A stretch of 5,839 nucleotides of DNA. Source: Deltaproteobacteria bacterium (GTDB lineage: Bacteria > UBA10199 > 2-02-FULL-44-16). The stretch spans positions 1 to 5,839 of the forward strand of contig JACQMA010000113.1 of the NCBI GenBank assembly GCA_016203825.1. The letters are read 5' to 3'. Below the pieces are notes generated by a model. It ran no database searches, was not told the origin of the DNA, and saw nothing but the letters and a program-made list of their open reading frames with translations. A program made the translations under genes and the position numbers. This document shows, piece after piece, positions 1-5,226 of this stretch. The first letter of the stretch is position 1. Each line of letters starts with the position of its first letter.

Positions 1-583
1 GAAGAAGCGAGAGCTCATTGAAATAGGCCATGCTGGCGAGTGTCACCGCAAGGCCGAATGTCGCCGACCACCGCGGGAGACGCGGATAGAGCCAAAGCAC
101 CAGCATTCCCAAAAACGCAACGACGGCATAATAACGGCACTGCCGCATGTGGAGGAAAAATGGAATCGCGAGGAGTTGAAACGCCCACGCCACCGGCGCG
201 ACCCTTGGTTTCCCGATCCAGCTCTTGGCAACGGCAAGCGAGAGGAAAAAGGTGAACAACCCAAAGACCGCACTTGGAAAACGATACCCCCATGGCGTTG
301 GCCCAAAAAAATACACTCCTACCATCGCAAGTGCCGGTGTCCCCCATGGCGACCATCGCCACACCAGATGATCATCAAATTCCGTTCCGCTCATCTGGGC
401 CATGACATTGCGCCCGTCCCAGGCGAGCGGACGACCGTGTTCCGCAAAGGTCTTCGCCAGAAACGCGACTTCGGCTTCGTCTTGCCAGAGGAGTCGATCA
501 CCTAAGTTGGAGAAGAGAAAAAAAACAGCACACACAACGCAGACGAAGAAAAAAACAAGACGTTGGAAAGAAAGACGAGTCAC
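1..583 (-). CDS. GT-C fold membrane glycosyltransferase (GT39/ArnT/PMT_2-like), C-terminus beyond window
   Basis: This is the N-terminal 194 residues of a polytopic membrane protein that continues past the left edge. A GTG start at 583..581 shares four bases (GTGA) with the rmlA stop, and an AAGGA lies just upstream, so translation is probably coupled. The next in-frame Met codons would remove the first helix and the catalytic loop. Hydrophobic segments lie at about residues 10-27, 84-94, 102-120, 130-145, 152-166 and 173-188. The first extracytoplasmic loop carries WQDEAEVA, with Asp35-Glu36 in the place of the acidic pair typical of GT39/ArnT-like enzymes. It is followed by RWSPWGTPAL and RFPSAVFGLF, also usual for that superfamily. 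Such enzymes generally move a sugar from a polyprenyl-phosphate carrier to a lipid, protein or glycan outside the membrane. Donor and acceptor cannot be read here. The position behind rmlCBDA suggests a glycan role, but a link to rhamnose is inference. Confidence 0.85.
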   Translation of the reverse strand, partial: MTRLSFQRLVFFFVCVVCAVFFLFSNLGDRLLWQDEAEVAFLAKTFAEHGRPLAWDGRNVMAQMSGTEFDDHLVWRWSPWGTPALAMVGVYFFGPTPWGYRFPSAVFGLFTFFLSLAVAKSWIGKPRVAPVAWAFQLLAIPFFLHMRQCRYYAVVAFLGMLVLWLYPRLPRWSATFGLAVTLASMAYFNELSLL

Positions 584-1449
584 GATCCTTGGACAATCGT
601 CATTAAATACCGACCGTAGTCCGTATCCCCAAATGACGTTGCAAGACGATGGAGCTGTTCTCGATCGATGAAGCCTTTCGTGTACGCGATTTCTTCGAGG
701 CATGCGGTGATCAAACCCTGACGGTTCTCGATCGTCTCGATAAAGTTCGAGGCCTGAAGGAGCGTCGACGGCGTCCCCGTATCGAGCCACGCATACCCAC
801 GGCCGAGCTTCTCGACGGTGAGCTTCTTGTTCCGGAGATAGATAGTGTTGATATCGGTGATCTCGAGTTCGCCGCGCGCGGAAGGCTTGAGCTGTGCCGC
901 AACGTCAGCAATGTGGGCATCATAAAAATAAAGTCCGGTGACCGCCCAGTGAGAGACGGGATCTTTCGGTTTTTCGACAATACTGATGGGTCGATCGTGC
1001 GCATCAAACTCGACAACGCCATAGCGTTCAGGGTCCTTCACCCAGTAGGCAAAGACGATGGCCCCCTCTTGTAACCGGGATGCACGCTGGAGGACATCCG
1101 AGAGCCCATGACCATAAAAAACATTATCTCCGAGGACCAGCGCACAGCTGTTACCCGCGAGAAATGTTTTCCCGATGAGAAATGCTTCCGCAATCCCTCG
1201 TGGTTCTGGTTGGACCGCGTACTGAATGTGGAGTCCCAAGCCCTCCCCTGTCTGCAGGAGTTCCCGATAGGCCGGGAGGTCTCTCGGAGTCGTGATCACC
1301 AAGATGTCGCGGATACCGGCGAGCATCAGGGTCGAAAGCGGATAGGAGATCATGGGTTTATTATAGATGGGGAGCAGTTGCTTGCTCACCGCGCGCGTGA
1401 CCGGATGGAGCCGCGTGCCCGCGCCACCGGCAAGGATGATGCCCTTCAT
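580..1449 (-). CDS. rmlA: Glucose-1-phosphate thymidylyltransferase
   Basis: RmlA (RfbA) makes dTDP-glucose and pyrophosphate from dTTP and glucose-1-phosphate, the first step to dTDP-L-rhamnose, in the cytoplasm. The protein has 289 residues, the usual length. It shows the nucleotidyltransferase signature GGAGTRLHPVT at 8-18, the basic sugar-nucleotide segment SKQLLPIYNKPM at 22-33, QPEPRGIAEAF at 80-90 (the Gln that normally contacts the base is present), LGDNVFYGHG at 106-115 with the metal-binding Asp, EKPKDP at 159-164, GELEITDIN at 193-201 and YAWLDTGT at 219-226. I chose the ATG at 1449 because it begins MKGIILAGG and has AAAGGA upstream; the in-frame extension to 1497 lies inside rmlD and is not family-like. 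The start overlaps the rmlD stop as ATGA, and the stop overlaps the next gene as GTGA. Confidence 0.97.
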   Translation of the reverse strand: MKGIILAGGAGTRLHPVTRAVSKQLLPIYNKPMISYPLSTLMLAGIRDILVITTPRDLPAYRELLQTGEGLGLHIQYAVQPEPRGIAEAFLIGKTFLAGNSCALVLGDNVFYGHGLSDVLQRASRLQEGAIVFAYWVKDPERYGVVEFDAHDRPISIVEKPKDPVSHWAVTGLYFYDAHIADVAAQLKPSARGELEITDINTIYLRNKKLTVEKLGRGYAWLDTGTPSTLLQASNFIETIENRQGLITACLEEIAYTKGFIDREQLHRLATSFGDTDYGRYLMTIVQGS

Positions 1450-2294
1450 GTGCTGTATCCTTTCTGGCGAAGATACCGATCGAGCGCTTCGGTCCAATGG
1501 GGGATGGCGCCGACCACCCCCGTGATTTTTGTGTTGTCCAAGGCGCTGAAGAGCGGTCGCCGTGCACGCGTTGGGTACTCAGCACTCGTCACGGGAATCA
1601 CATCGGCGTTGATATGCGCGCGACGAATAATCTCGCACGCAAAATCATACCATGTCGCCTGGCCGGAGTTGACCGCGTGATAGGTGCCGGCCGCAGCCCC
1701 TCGCTCCAGAAGGGTCACGATCATCCGGGCCACGTCGTGGGTCGATGTTGGAGACATCGTGATGTCATTCACCACGGTGAGCCTCCCCGTTTCTTTCCCC
1801 AAACGCATCATCGTCTCAACAAAATTGCCGCCCTTGCCGCTCGAGCCGGCAACACCAAAAAGTGACGCCACTCGAAGCGTGATGACATCACCACCATAGA
1901 GACGCGCGAGTGTTTCACCCATACACTTTGAAGCGCCGTACACATTGATCGGCCCCGTTGCATCCGATTCGACGTAGGGTTTTGTGGTGGCGCCATCAAA
2001 GACAAAGTCCGTACTCACGTGCACGAAGCGCGCACGTTTCTTTCGACATGCTACGGCCATTTCGCCAACGGCAGAGGCGTTGATGCGAAAGGCCTCTTCG
2101 GCATGACCCTCGGCATCGTTGACGCGATTGTAGCTCGCACAATTAACGAGGACATCGAACGTCACACTCTTCAACGCTGTATGCAGAGTCTTGAAATCCG
2201 ATACATCGACATCGCGGCGTGTGAAGGGAATGATTTCAAATTTTTTGAGGTCTGATCCCAACTGCCCGTTGGCGCCCATCACGAGAATCTTCAT
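1446..2294 (-). CDS. rmlD: dTDP-4-dehydrorhamnose reductase
   Basis: RmlD (RfbD) performs the last step, NAD(P)H-dependent reduction of dTDP-4-dehydro-L-rhamnose to dTDP-L-rhamnose. The 282-residue protein is an extended short-chain dehydrogenase. The Rossmann motif MGANGQLGSDL is at 6-16, the cofactor-contacting NCASYNRVNDAE at 51-62, VHVSTDFVFDG at 91-101, and the catalytic Tyr119 and Lys123 lie in YGASK. The late motif RPLFSALDNTK is at 246-256, a hallmark of this subfamily. The ATG at 2294 is chosen because MKILVMG begins the Rossmann strand and AGAGG stands a normal distance upstream; the extension to 2390 reads into rmlB. The gene starts 2 bp after the rmlB stop and overlaps rmlA by 4 bp. 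Confidence 0.96.
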   Translation of the reverse strand: MKILVMGANGQLGSDLKKFEIIPFTRRDVDVSDFKTLHTALKSVTFDVLVNCASYNRVNDAEGHAEEAFRINASAVGEMAVACRKKRARFVHVSTDFVFDGATTKPYVESDATGPINVYGASKCMGETLARLYGGDVITLRVASLFGVAGSSGKGGNFVETMMRLGKETGRLTVVNDITMSPTSTHDVARMIVTLLERGAAAGTYHAVNSGQATWYDFACEIIRRAHINADVIPVTSAEYPTRARRPLFSALDNTKITGVVGAIPHWTEALDRYLRQKGYST

Positions 2295-2296
2295 GC

Positions 2297-3298
2297 TCAC
2301 GACCTCTGGGTGTACTGATGCTGATAGTACTGTTGAAAATCCTTGCCGTGTTTGATCGGTCGCCACCAATCCGTTCGCTCGCTGTACCATGCGATCGTCG
2401 ACTGCAGCGCATCAGGGAAAGACGTCGTGGGTTTCCATCCCAAACAAAGAAGTTTGTCGCAGTTCAAGGCATACCGAAAATCGTGACCGGGACGATCGGT
2501 CACAATCTGCAGAAGGTCCGGCGACTTGCCCATCGTGTTCAAGATAAGCGTAAAGAGCTCGCGATTAGAAATTGAGCATGTTCCACCAATATTATAGGTT
2601 TCTCCGACGGACCCCTTTTCGATAATCGTGACCAAGGCCTTCACGTGATCCTCGACGTACAGCCAATCGCGAATATTGTCGCCACGGCCATACAACGGAA
2701 ACGGTTTTCCCTCGAGGGCATTCGTGATCAGAAGCGGAAGCGCCTTTTCGGGATATTGATACGGCCCAAAATTATTCGAACACCGCGTGATGACCGTCGG
2801 GAGGTGAAACGTTTGGTGATACGAGCGCACCAAGATATCTGATGCCGCCTTCGACGCCGCGTAGGCACTATTGGGGAGGAGTGCATCCGTTTCAAGCGAT
2901 TCTCCCGTTGACACGGAACCGTACACCTCATCGGTACTGACGTGAATGAAGCGCGTGATCTTTCGTTCCTTCGCCGCCTCGAGCAAGGTGTGGGTGCCCA
3001 AGACATTCGTCTTCAAAAAAACCTGGGGGTCGAGAATGGAGCGGTCAACGTGGGTTTCTGCGGCAAAGTGGACAACGACATCGGCCGCATCCATCAGTGG
3101 TCGCACGACATCTTTTTCGACAATGTCACCTTTGACCCAGCGGTAGCGTGGATTTGTTTCGATATCGCGCAGATTGTCGGGATTACCCGAATACGTTTGT
3201 TTGTCGAGGTTCACCACCGACCAGTTTTTCGTCGTGAGAGCATGTCGCACGAAATGCGATCCGATGAATCCCAATCCGCCAGTCACAAGAAGGTTCAT
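2297..3298 (-). CDS. rmlB: dTDP-glucose 4,6-dehydratase
   Basis: RmlB (RfbB) converts dTDP-glucose to dTDP-4-dehydro-6-deoxy-glucose with a tightly bound NAD+. The 333-residue protein is a typical extended SDR of this family. GGLGFIGSHFVRH at 7-19 binds NAD, DKQTYSGNPDNL is at 32-43, and HFAAETHVDRSI at 77-88 is diagnostic. STDEVYG at 121-127 supplies the Thr-Asp-Glu catalytic residues (122-124), YAASK at 146-150 the Tyr and Lys, and NNFGPYQYPEKALPL (175-189) with GRGDNIRDWLYVEDH (204-218) the sugar-nucleotide site. The ATG at 3298 lies 1 bp after the rmlC stop. The nearest SD-like string, GAGG, is about 12 nt upstream, so re-initiation from rmlC is likely important. The in-frame extension to 3364 would overlap rmlC and precedes the Rossmann motif. 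Confidence 0.97.
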   Translation of the reverse strand: MNLLVTGGLGFIGSHFVRHALTTKNWSVVNLDKQTYSGNPDNLRDIETNPRYRWVKGDIVEKDVVRPLMDAADVVVHFAAETHVDRSILDPQVFLKTNVLGTHTLLEAAKERKITRFIHVSTDEVYGSVSTGESLETDALLPNSAYAASKAASDILVRSYHQTFHLPTVITRCSNNFGPYQYPEKALPLLITNALEGKPFPLYGRGDNIRDWLYVEDHVKALVTIIEKGSVGETYNIGGTCSISNRELFTLILNTMGKSPDLLQIVTDRPGHDFRYALNCDKLLCLGWKPTTSFPDALQSTIAWYSERTDWWRPIKHGKDFQQYYQHQYTQRS

Positions 3299-3299
3299 G

Positions 3300-3851
3300 T
3301 CAGAAGAAGGCCTCAAGCTGTGCAAGCGTTGGAAATTTTTTATCCCGCTCCGAAAGCGTAACATCGTTCTCAGAGATGGGCCAGGCTATGCCGAGTTCCG
3401 GATCATTCCAGAGGAGTCCCCGTTCGGCATCAGGTTCATAAAAATTGGAAACCTTATACAGAACTTCCGTTCCCGGCTCGAGGGTACAAAAACCATGGGC
3501 AAAGCCTCTGGGGATAGAAATCTGCTGCCACTCCTTGGCGCTGAGCGTTGTCGTCACATGTTTTCCAAAAGTCGGAGATCCTCTTCGAATATCGACGACA
3601 ACATCAAAAATCGCTCCCCGAGTGACACGAATGAGCTTGTCTTGAGCATGTGGCGGAATTTGAAAGTGAAGTCCGCGAACCATCCCTCGCTCAGACGAAA
3701 GAGAGTGATCATCCTGAACAAAATCAAACGGGATGCCAATTTTGAGAAAATCCCTCTTATTATACGTCTCGGAGAAAAATCCGCGATGATCGCCCCACTT
3801 CTTGGGGACGAGTATCTTGACGTCCAGGAGAGCTGTCTCAATAACCCGCAT
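3300..3851 (-). CDS. rmlC: dTDP-4-dehydrorhamnose 3,5-epimerase
   Basis: RmlC (RfbC) epimerises dTDP-4-dehydro-6-deoxyglucose at C3 and C5 to the L-rhamno form. It is a small cupin that acts as a dimer. The 183-residue protein has the normal length and all signature blocks: DHRGFFSETY at 21-30, QDDHSLS at 46-52, RGLHFQ at 59-64 with the catalytic base His62, DVVVDIRRGSPTFG at 83-96, IPRGFAHGF at 113-121, YKVSNFYEPDAERG at 132-145 with the active-site Tyr, and Asp170 of the His-Asp pair. It is first in the rml operon. The start ATG at 3851 has no convincing Shine-Dalgarno sequence; a -10-like element lies about 10 nt upstream, which suggests a leaderless or near-leaderless message. The first codons also form one arm of an inverted repeat. 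Confidence 0.97.
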   Translation of the reverse strand: MRVIETALLDVKILVPKKWGDHRGFFSETYNKRDFLKIGIPFDFVQDDHSLSSERGMVRGLHFQIPPHAQDKLIRVTRGAIFDVVVDIRRGSPTFGKHVTTTLSAKEWQQISIPRGFAHGFCTLEPGTEVLYKVSNFYEPDAERGLLWNDPELGIAWPISENDVTLSERDKKFPTLAQLEAFF

Positions 3852-3880
3852 GGTCCGGAAAATCTATACAGGCGGGTTAT
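3841..3880. repeat. 9-bp perfect inverted repeat spanning the rmlC start
   Basis: ATAACCCGC at 3841..3849 is repeated exactly as its reverse complement GCGGGTTAT at 3872..3880, with 22 bp between. The arm centres are 31 bp apart, close to three helical turns. The repeat brackets the predicted -10 element of the rml promoter and one arm covers codons 1-4 of rmlC. It could be an operator for a dimeric regulator. If transcription starts further upstream it could instead be an RNA hairpin over the start codon. Chance cannot be excluded from one copy. Confidence 0.5.
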
Positions 3881-3889
3881 CCCTGTCGA
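3854..3889 (-). promoter_or_regulatory. Putative sigma70-type promoter of the rmlCBDA operon
   Basis: Read on the minus strand, TCGACA (3889..3884) is followed after 17 bp by TAGATT (3866..3861); a second reading gives TATAGA (3868..3863) with a 15-bp spacer. Either places the transcript start close to 3854..3856, only a few bases before the rmlC ATG. It lies directly downstream of the terminator of the preceding gene, where a new promoter is expected. Matches to consensus are moderate. Confidence 0.45.
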
Positions 3890-3893
3890 GCAT

Positions 3894-3933
3894 AAAAAAA
3901 CCCGCCCCCGTTCAAGCGGAGGCGGGCGTTTTT
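3894..3933 (-). terminator. Intrinsic terminator, mainly for the minus-strand small gene, possibly bidirectional
   Basis: On the minus strand CCCGCCTCCG, a 6-nt loop and CGGGGGCGGG form a 10-bp GC-rich stem with one U-G wobble, followed by seven T (3900..3894). On the plus strand the same DNA makes a stem with a C-A mismatch followed by only five T (3929..3933). The wobble pair and the longer T run therefore favour the minus direction. It lies just after the stop of the 60-residue protein gene and before the rml promoter. Confidence 0.9.
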
Positions 3934-3949
3934 CGTAACACTATTAAAC

Positions 3950-4132
3950 TTAATGCTTGGCCAGGCGATTCCTCTTCACATAGGCCCAGAGCTTTTTGGT
4001 CATTTGGCTCGGAGCGACCGGCGTTGTGCCGAATACCTTATTGATGGGGGTATTGCAGCCCTTGAAGTTAATCGTGTAACCGCCGAACGCCTTCTTCTTG
4101 CCTGCCTTCTTTACTTTTCTTCGCTTTGCCAT
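3950..4132 (-). CDS. Small Lys-rich protein resembling half of a SWIB/MDM2 domain
   Basis: This encodes 60 residues. The ATG at 4132 is fixed by a near-perfect Shine-Dalgarno sequence, GAGGAGGA, with a 4-5 nt gap; upstream in-frame Met codons (to 4171) would place that SD inside the coding sequence. Residues 1-18 are a basic tail rich in Lys and Arg, suited to nucleic-acid contact. Residues 29-57 read PINKVFG, a short linker, then MTKKLWAYVKRNRL. This resembles the SWIB unit pattern (V-h-G followed by T-x-K-x-L-W-x-Y-I-K-x-N-x-L) found in chlamydial and other bacterial SWIB proteins. A full SWIB domain is about 75-85 residues with two related halves; only one unit is present, ending naturally with a stop and terminator, so this is not an edge truncation. 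It is flanked by its own promoter and terminator, so it is a monocistronic gene. A role in DNA binding or chromatin is inference. The family call is by eye and moderate. Confidence 0.75.
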   Translation of the reverse strand: MAKRRKVKKAGKKKAFGGYTINFKGCNTPINKVFGTTPVAPSQMTKKLWAYVKRNRLAKH

Positions 4133-4136
4133 TGCT

Positions 4137-4144
4137 TCCTCCTC
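4137..4144 (-). promoter_or_regulatory. Strong Shine-Dalgarno site fixing the start of the small protein
   Basis: The minus strand reads GAGGAGGA, then AGCA, then ATG (4132). It is one of the best ribosome binding sites in the window. It decides between the 60-residue protein and a longer 73-residue reading, and suggests high expression. Confidence 0.85.
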
Positions 4145-4208
4145 GTACAGCGATTTTCGCATCCTCACCATTGAGCAAGACGACTCGCTGTTGTCAAAAT
4201 GCGAGGGA

Positions 4209-4217
4209 AATATAGCA
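4209..4217 (-). promoter_or_regulatory. Extended -10 promoter for the small SWIB-like gene
   Basis: The minus strand reads TGCTATATT, a TG-n extended -10 with TATATT (5 of 6 to consensus) at 4214..4209. A start near 4202 would give a leader of about 70 nt. No strong -35 lies at the usual distance, which an extended -10 can tolerate. A TTGACA at 4197..4192 lies further downstream but has only a poor -10 after it, so I prefer the extended -10. Confidence 0.5.
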
Positions 4218-4260
4218 GGTTTTCAGACGTGGGGGAACAAAAAAGTGATGTTTTTACGTC

Positions 4261-5178
4261 TTAAACGGGGGTCAGCCACTCCCGATATCGGTCGTTTTTC
4301 CCTCGGACGACGTCGAAAAAGAGGCGCTGAAGTCGCTTTGTCATCGGTCCTGGCTTCCCCGTCCCGATGGAGCGATCGTCGATTTCACGAATAGGAGTCA
4401 CCTCGGCGGCCGTCCCGGTGAAGAAGACTTCATCGGCAATATAGAGGAAATCACGAGTGAGATTCTCCTCGCGAATATCCAGTTTCTCGTCGTGGCCGAG
4501 GGCAATAACCGATTGGCGCGTGATCCCATTGAGAATCCCCGCCGAAAGCGGTGGTGTACGAATGACCCCATCTTTGACGGCAAAGATATTTTCGCCTGCC
4601 CCCTCGGCGACGTAACCATTCACGTCGAGCATCACGGCCTCTTCGTAGCCGAGACCGACCGCCTCACGCTTGGCCAAGACCGCATTCGCGTATTGTCCCA
4701 CGACTTTTCCTTGCGACATTCCGGCATTGACGTGGTGACGCGCAAACGATGAAATCTTCACCCGCACGCCTTGGTCGACGGCCCCCTTGCCGAGGTATTC
4801 GCCCCAGGGCCATGTGGCAATGGTGACCCGAGTGGGATTATTGGCATAGACGCCCATCTCGCCATCGCCACAGAAAATGACAGGCCGGAGGTAGCAGGAC
4901 TTGAGACCGTTCACCTTCACCGTCTCAACACACGCTGCACTCACCTCTTCTTCGCTGAACGGAACCTTCATCTGAAAAATCCGGCAACCATCGAACATCC
5001 GGCGAATGTGCTCGCGAAGGCGAAAGATGGCGGATTTTCCGTCGGCAAGCTCGTAACACCGAATCCCCTCAAAAAGCGCGACGCCGTAATGGAGTGTGTG
5101 CGTCAGGACGTGAACATTCGCCTCGTCCCAATCAACGAGCTTCCCATCCAACCAGATTTTTTTTGATTTCTGAACCAT
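4261..5178 (-). CDS. ilvE: Branched-chain amino acid aminotransferase (PLP fold type IV)
   Basis: IlvE reversibly transfers an amino group between glutamate and the 2-oxo acids of leucine, isoleucine and valine, the last step of their synthesis. The 305-residue protein has the usual class IV length. IWLDGKLVDWDEANVHV at 8-24 and HTLHYGVALFEGIRCY at 27-42 are classic N-terminal motifs. The PLP-binding Lys158 lies in SQGKVVGQYANAVLAKREA. Tyr-Val then EGAGENIF at 192-199 supplies the cofactor-contacting Glu residues, and GTAAEVTPIR at 255-264 is the phosphate-side loop. The start at 5178 has GGGGAGGA upstream; the extension to 5274 runs into the divergent gene and lacks family similarity. No other ilv or leu gene is present in the window. 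Codons 4-7 include an A8 run. A D-amino-acid or 4-amino-4-deoxychorismate function is less likely, given the BCAT-type N-terminal motifs. Confidence 0.95.
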   Translation of the reverse strand: MVQKSKKIWLDGKLVDWDEANVHVLTHTLHYGVALFEGIRCYELADGKSAIFRLREHIRRMFDGCRIFQMKVPFSEEEVSAACVETVKVNGLKSCYLRPVIFCGDGEMGVYANNPTRVTIATWPWGEYLGKGAVDQGVRVKISSFARHHVNAGMSQGKVVGQYANAVLAKREAVGLGYEEAVMLDVNGYVAEGAGENIFAVKDGVIRTPPLSAGILNGITRQSVIALGHDEKLDIREENLTRDFLYIADEVFFTGTAAEVTPIREIDDRSIGTGKPGPMTKRLQRLFFDVVRGKNDRYREWLTPV

Positions 5179-5185
5179 ACATCCT

Positions 5186-5200
5186 CCCCTTGCGAAGGGG
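5186..5200 (-). promoter_or_regulatory. Perfect hairpin partly covering the ilvE Shine-Dalgarno site
   Basis: In the ilvE leader CCCCTT, loop CGC and AAGGGG form a perfect 6-bp stem. The 3' arm runs straight into AGGATGT and the ATG, so the G-rich part of the Shine-Dalgarno sequence is paired. The stem could lower or regulate initiation or protect the 5' end. On the plus strand no T run follows it, so it is not a terminator. A regulatory role is inferred. Confidence 0.5.
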
Positions 5201-5216
5201 AAAACCATCCTATACT
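5190..5216 (+). promoter_or_regulatory. Putative promoter of the TonB-like gene
   Basis: TTGCGA (5190..5195), a 15-bp spacer and TATACT (5211..5216) point right. The -10 ends 10 bp before the GTG at 5227, so the transcript would start within a few bases of the start codon. The -10 is good; the -35 and its spacing are weak. Confidence 0.45.
5207..5214 (-). promoter_or_regulatory. Possible -10 of ilvE overlapping the divergent -10
   Basis: The minus strand reads TATAGGAT at 5214..5207, sharing its TATA with the rightward TATACT. A start near 5202 would give a leader of about 24 nt that opens with the Shine-Dalgarno hairpin. No good -35 is seen at 16-18 bp, so the true ilvE promoter may lie deeper inside the divergent gene. 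Confidence 0.3.
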
Positions 5217-5226
5217 CTTCCCTGGA

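Noticed and set aside
15..362. A 115-codon minus-strand open frame at the left edge
   Set aside because: Its protein is Cys-rich and motif-free, while another minus frame over the same bases gives a glycosyltransferase with good motifs and membrane helices.
649..1074. A 141-codon open frame on the plus strand opposite rmlA
   Set aside because: RmlA motifs run unbroken through the whole stretch on the minus strand; no separate evidence for a plus-strand gene.
1450..1497. N-terminal extension of RmlA to an upstream ATG
   Set aside because: It precedes the usual MKGIILAGG start, lies within rmlD and would bypass a good AAAGGA ribosome site. The same reasoning removes the extensions of rmlD, rmlB and ilvE.
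3174..3938. A 254-codon open frame on the plus strand
   Set aside because: It lies opposite rmlC and the start of rmlB, runs through the terminator, and has no family motif or ribosome site; it mirrors the codon pattern of the true genes.
4226..4260. Inverted repeat GACGT...ACGTC with A and T runs after the ilvE stop, considered as a terminator
   Set aside because: The stem is AT-rich, unequal and interrupted by a 9-nt bulge, and the T run is within the stem rather than after it.
4771..5166. A 131-codon open frame on the plus strand opposite ilvE
   Set aside because: It is antisense to conserved ilvE motifs and lacks a ribosome site.
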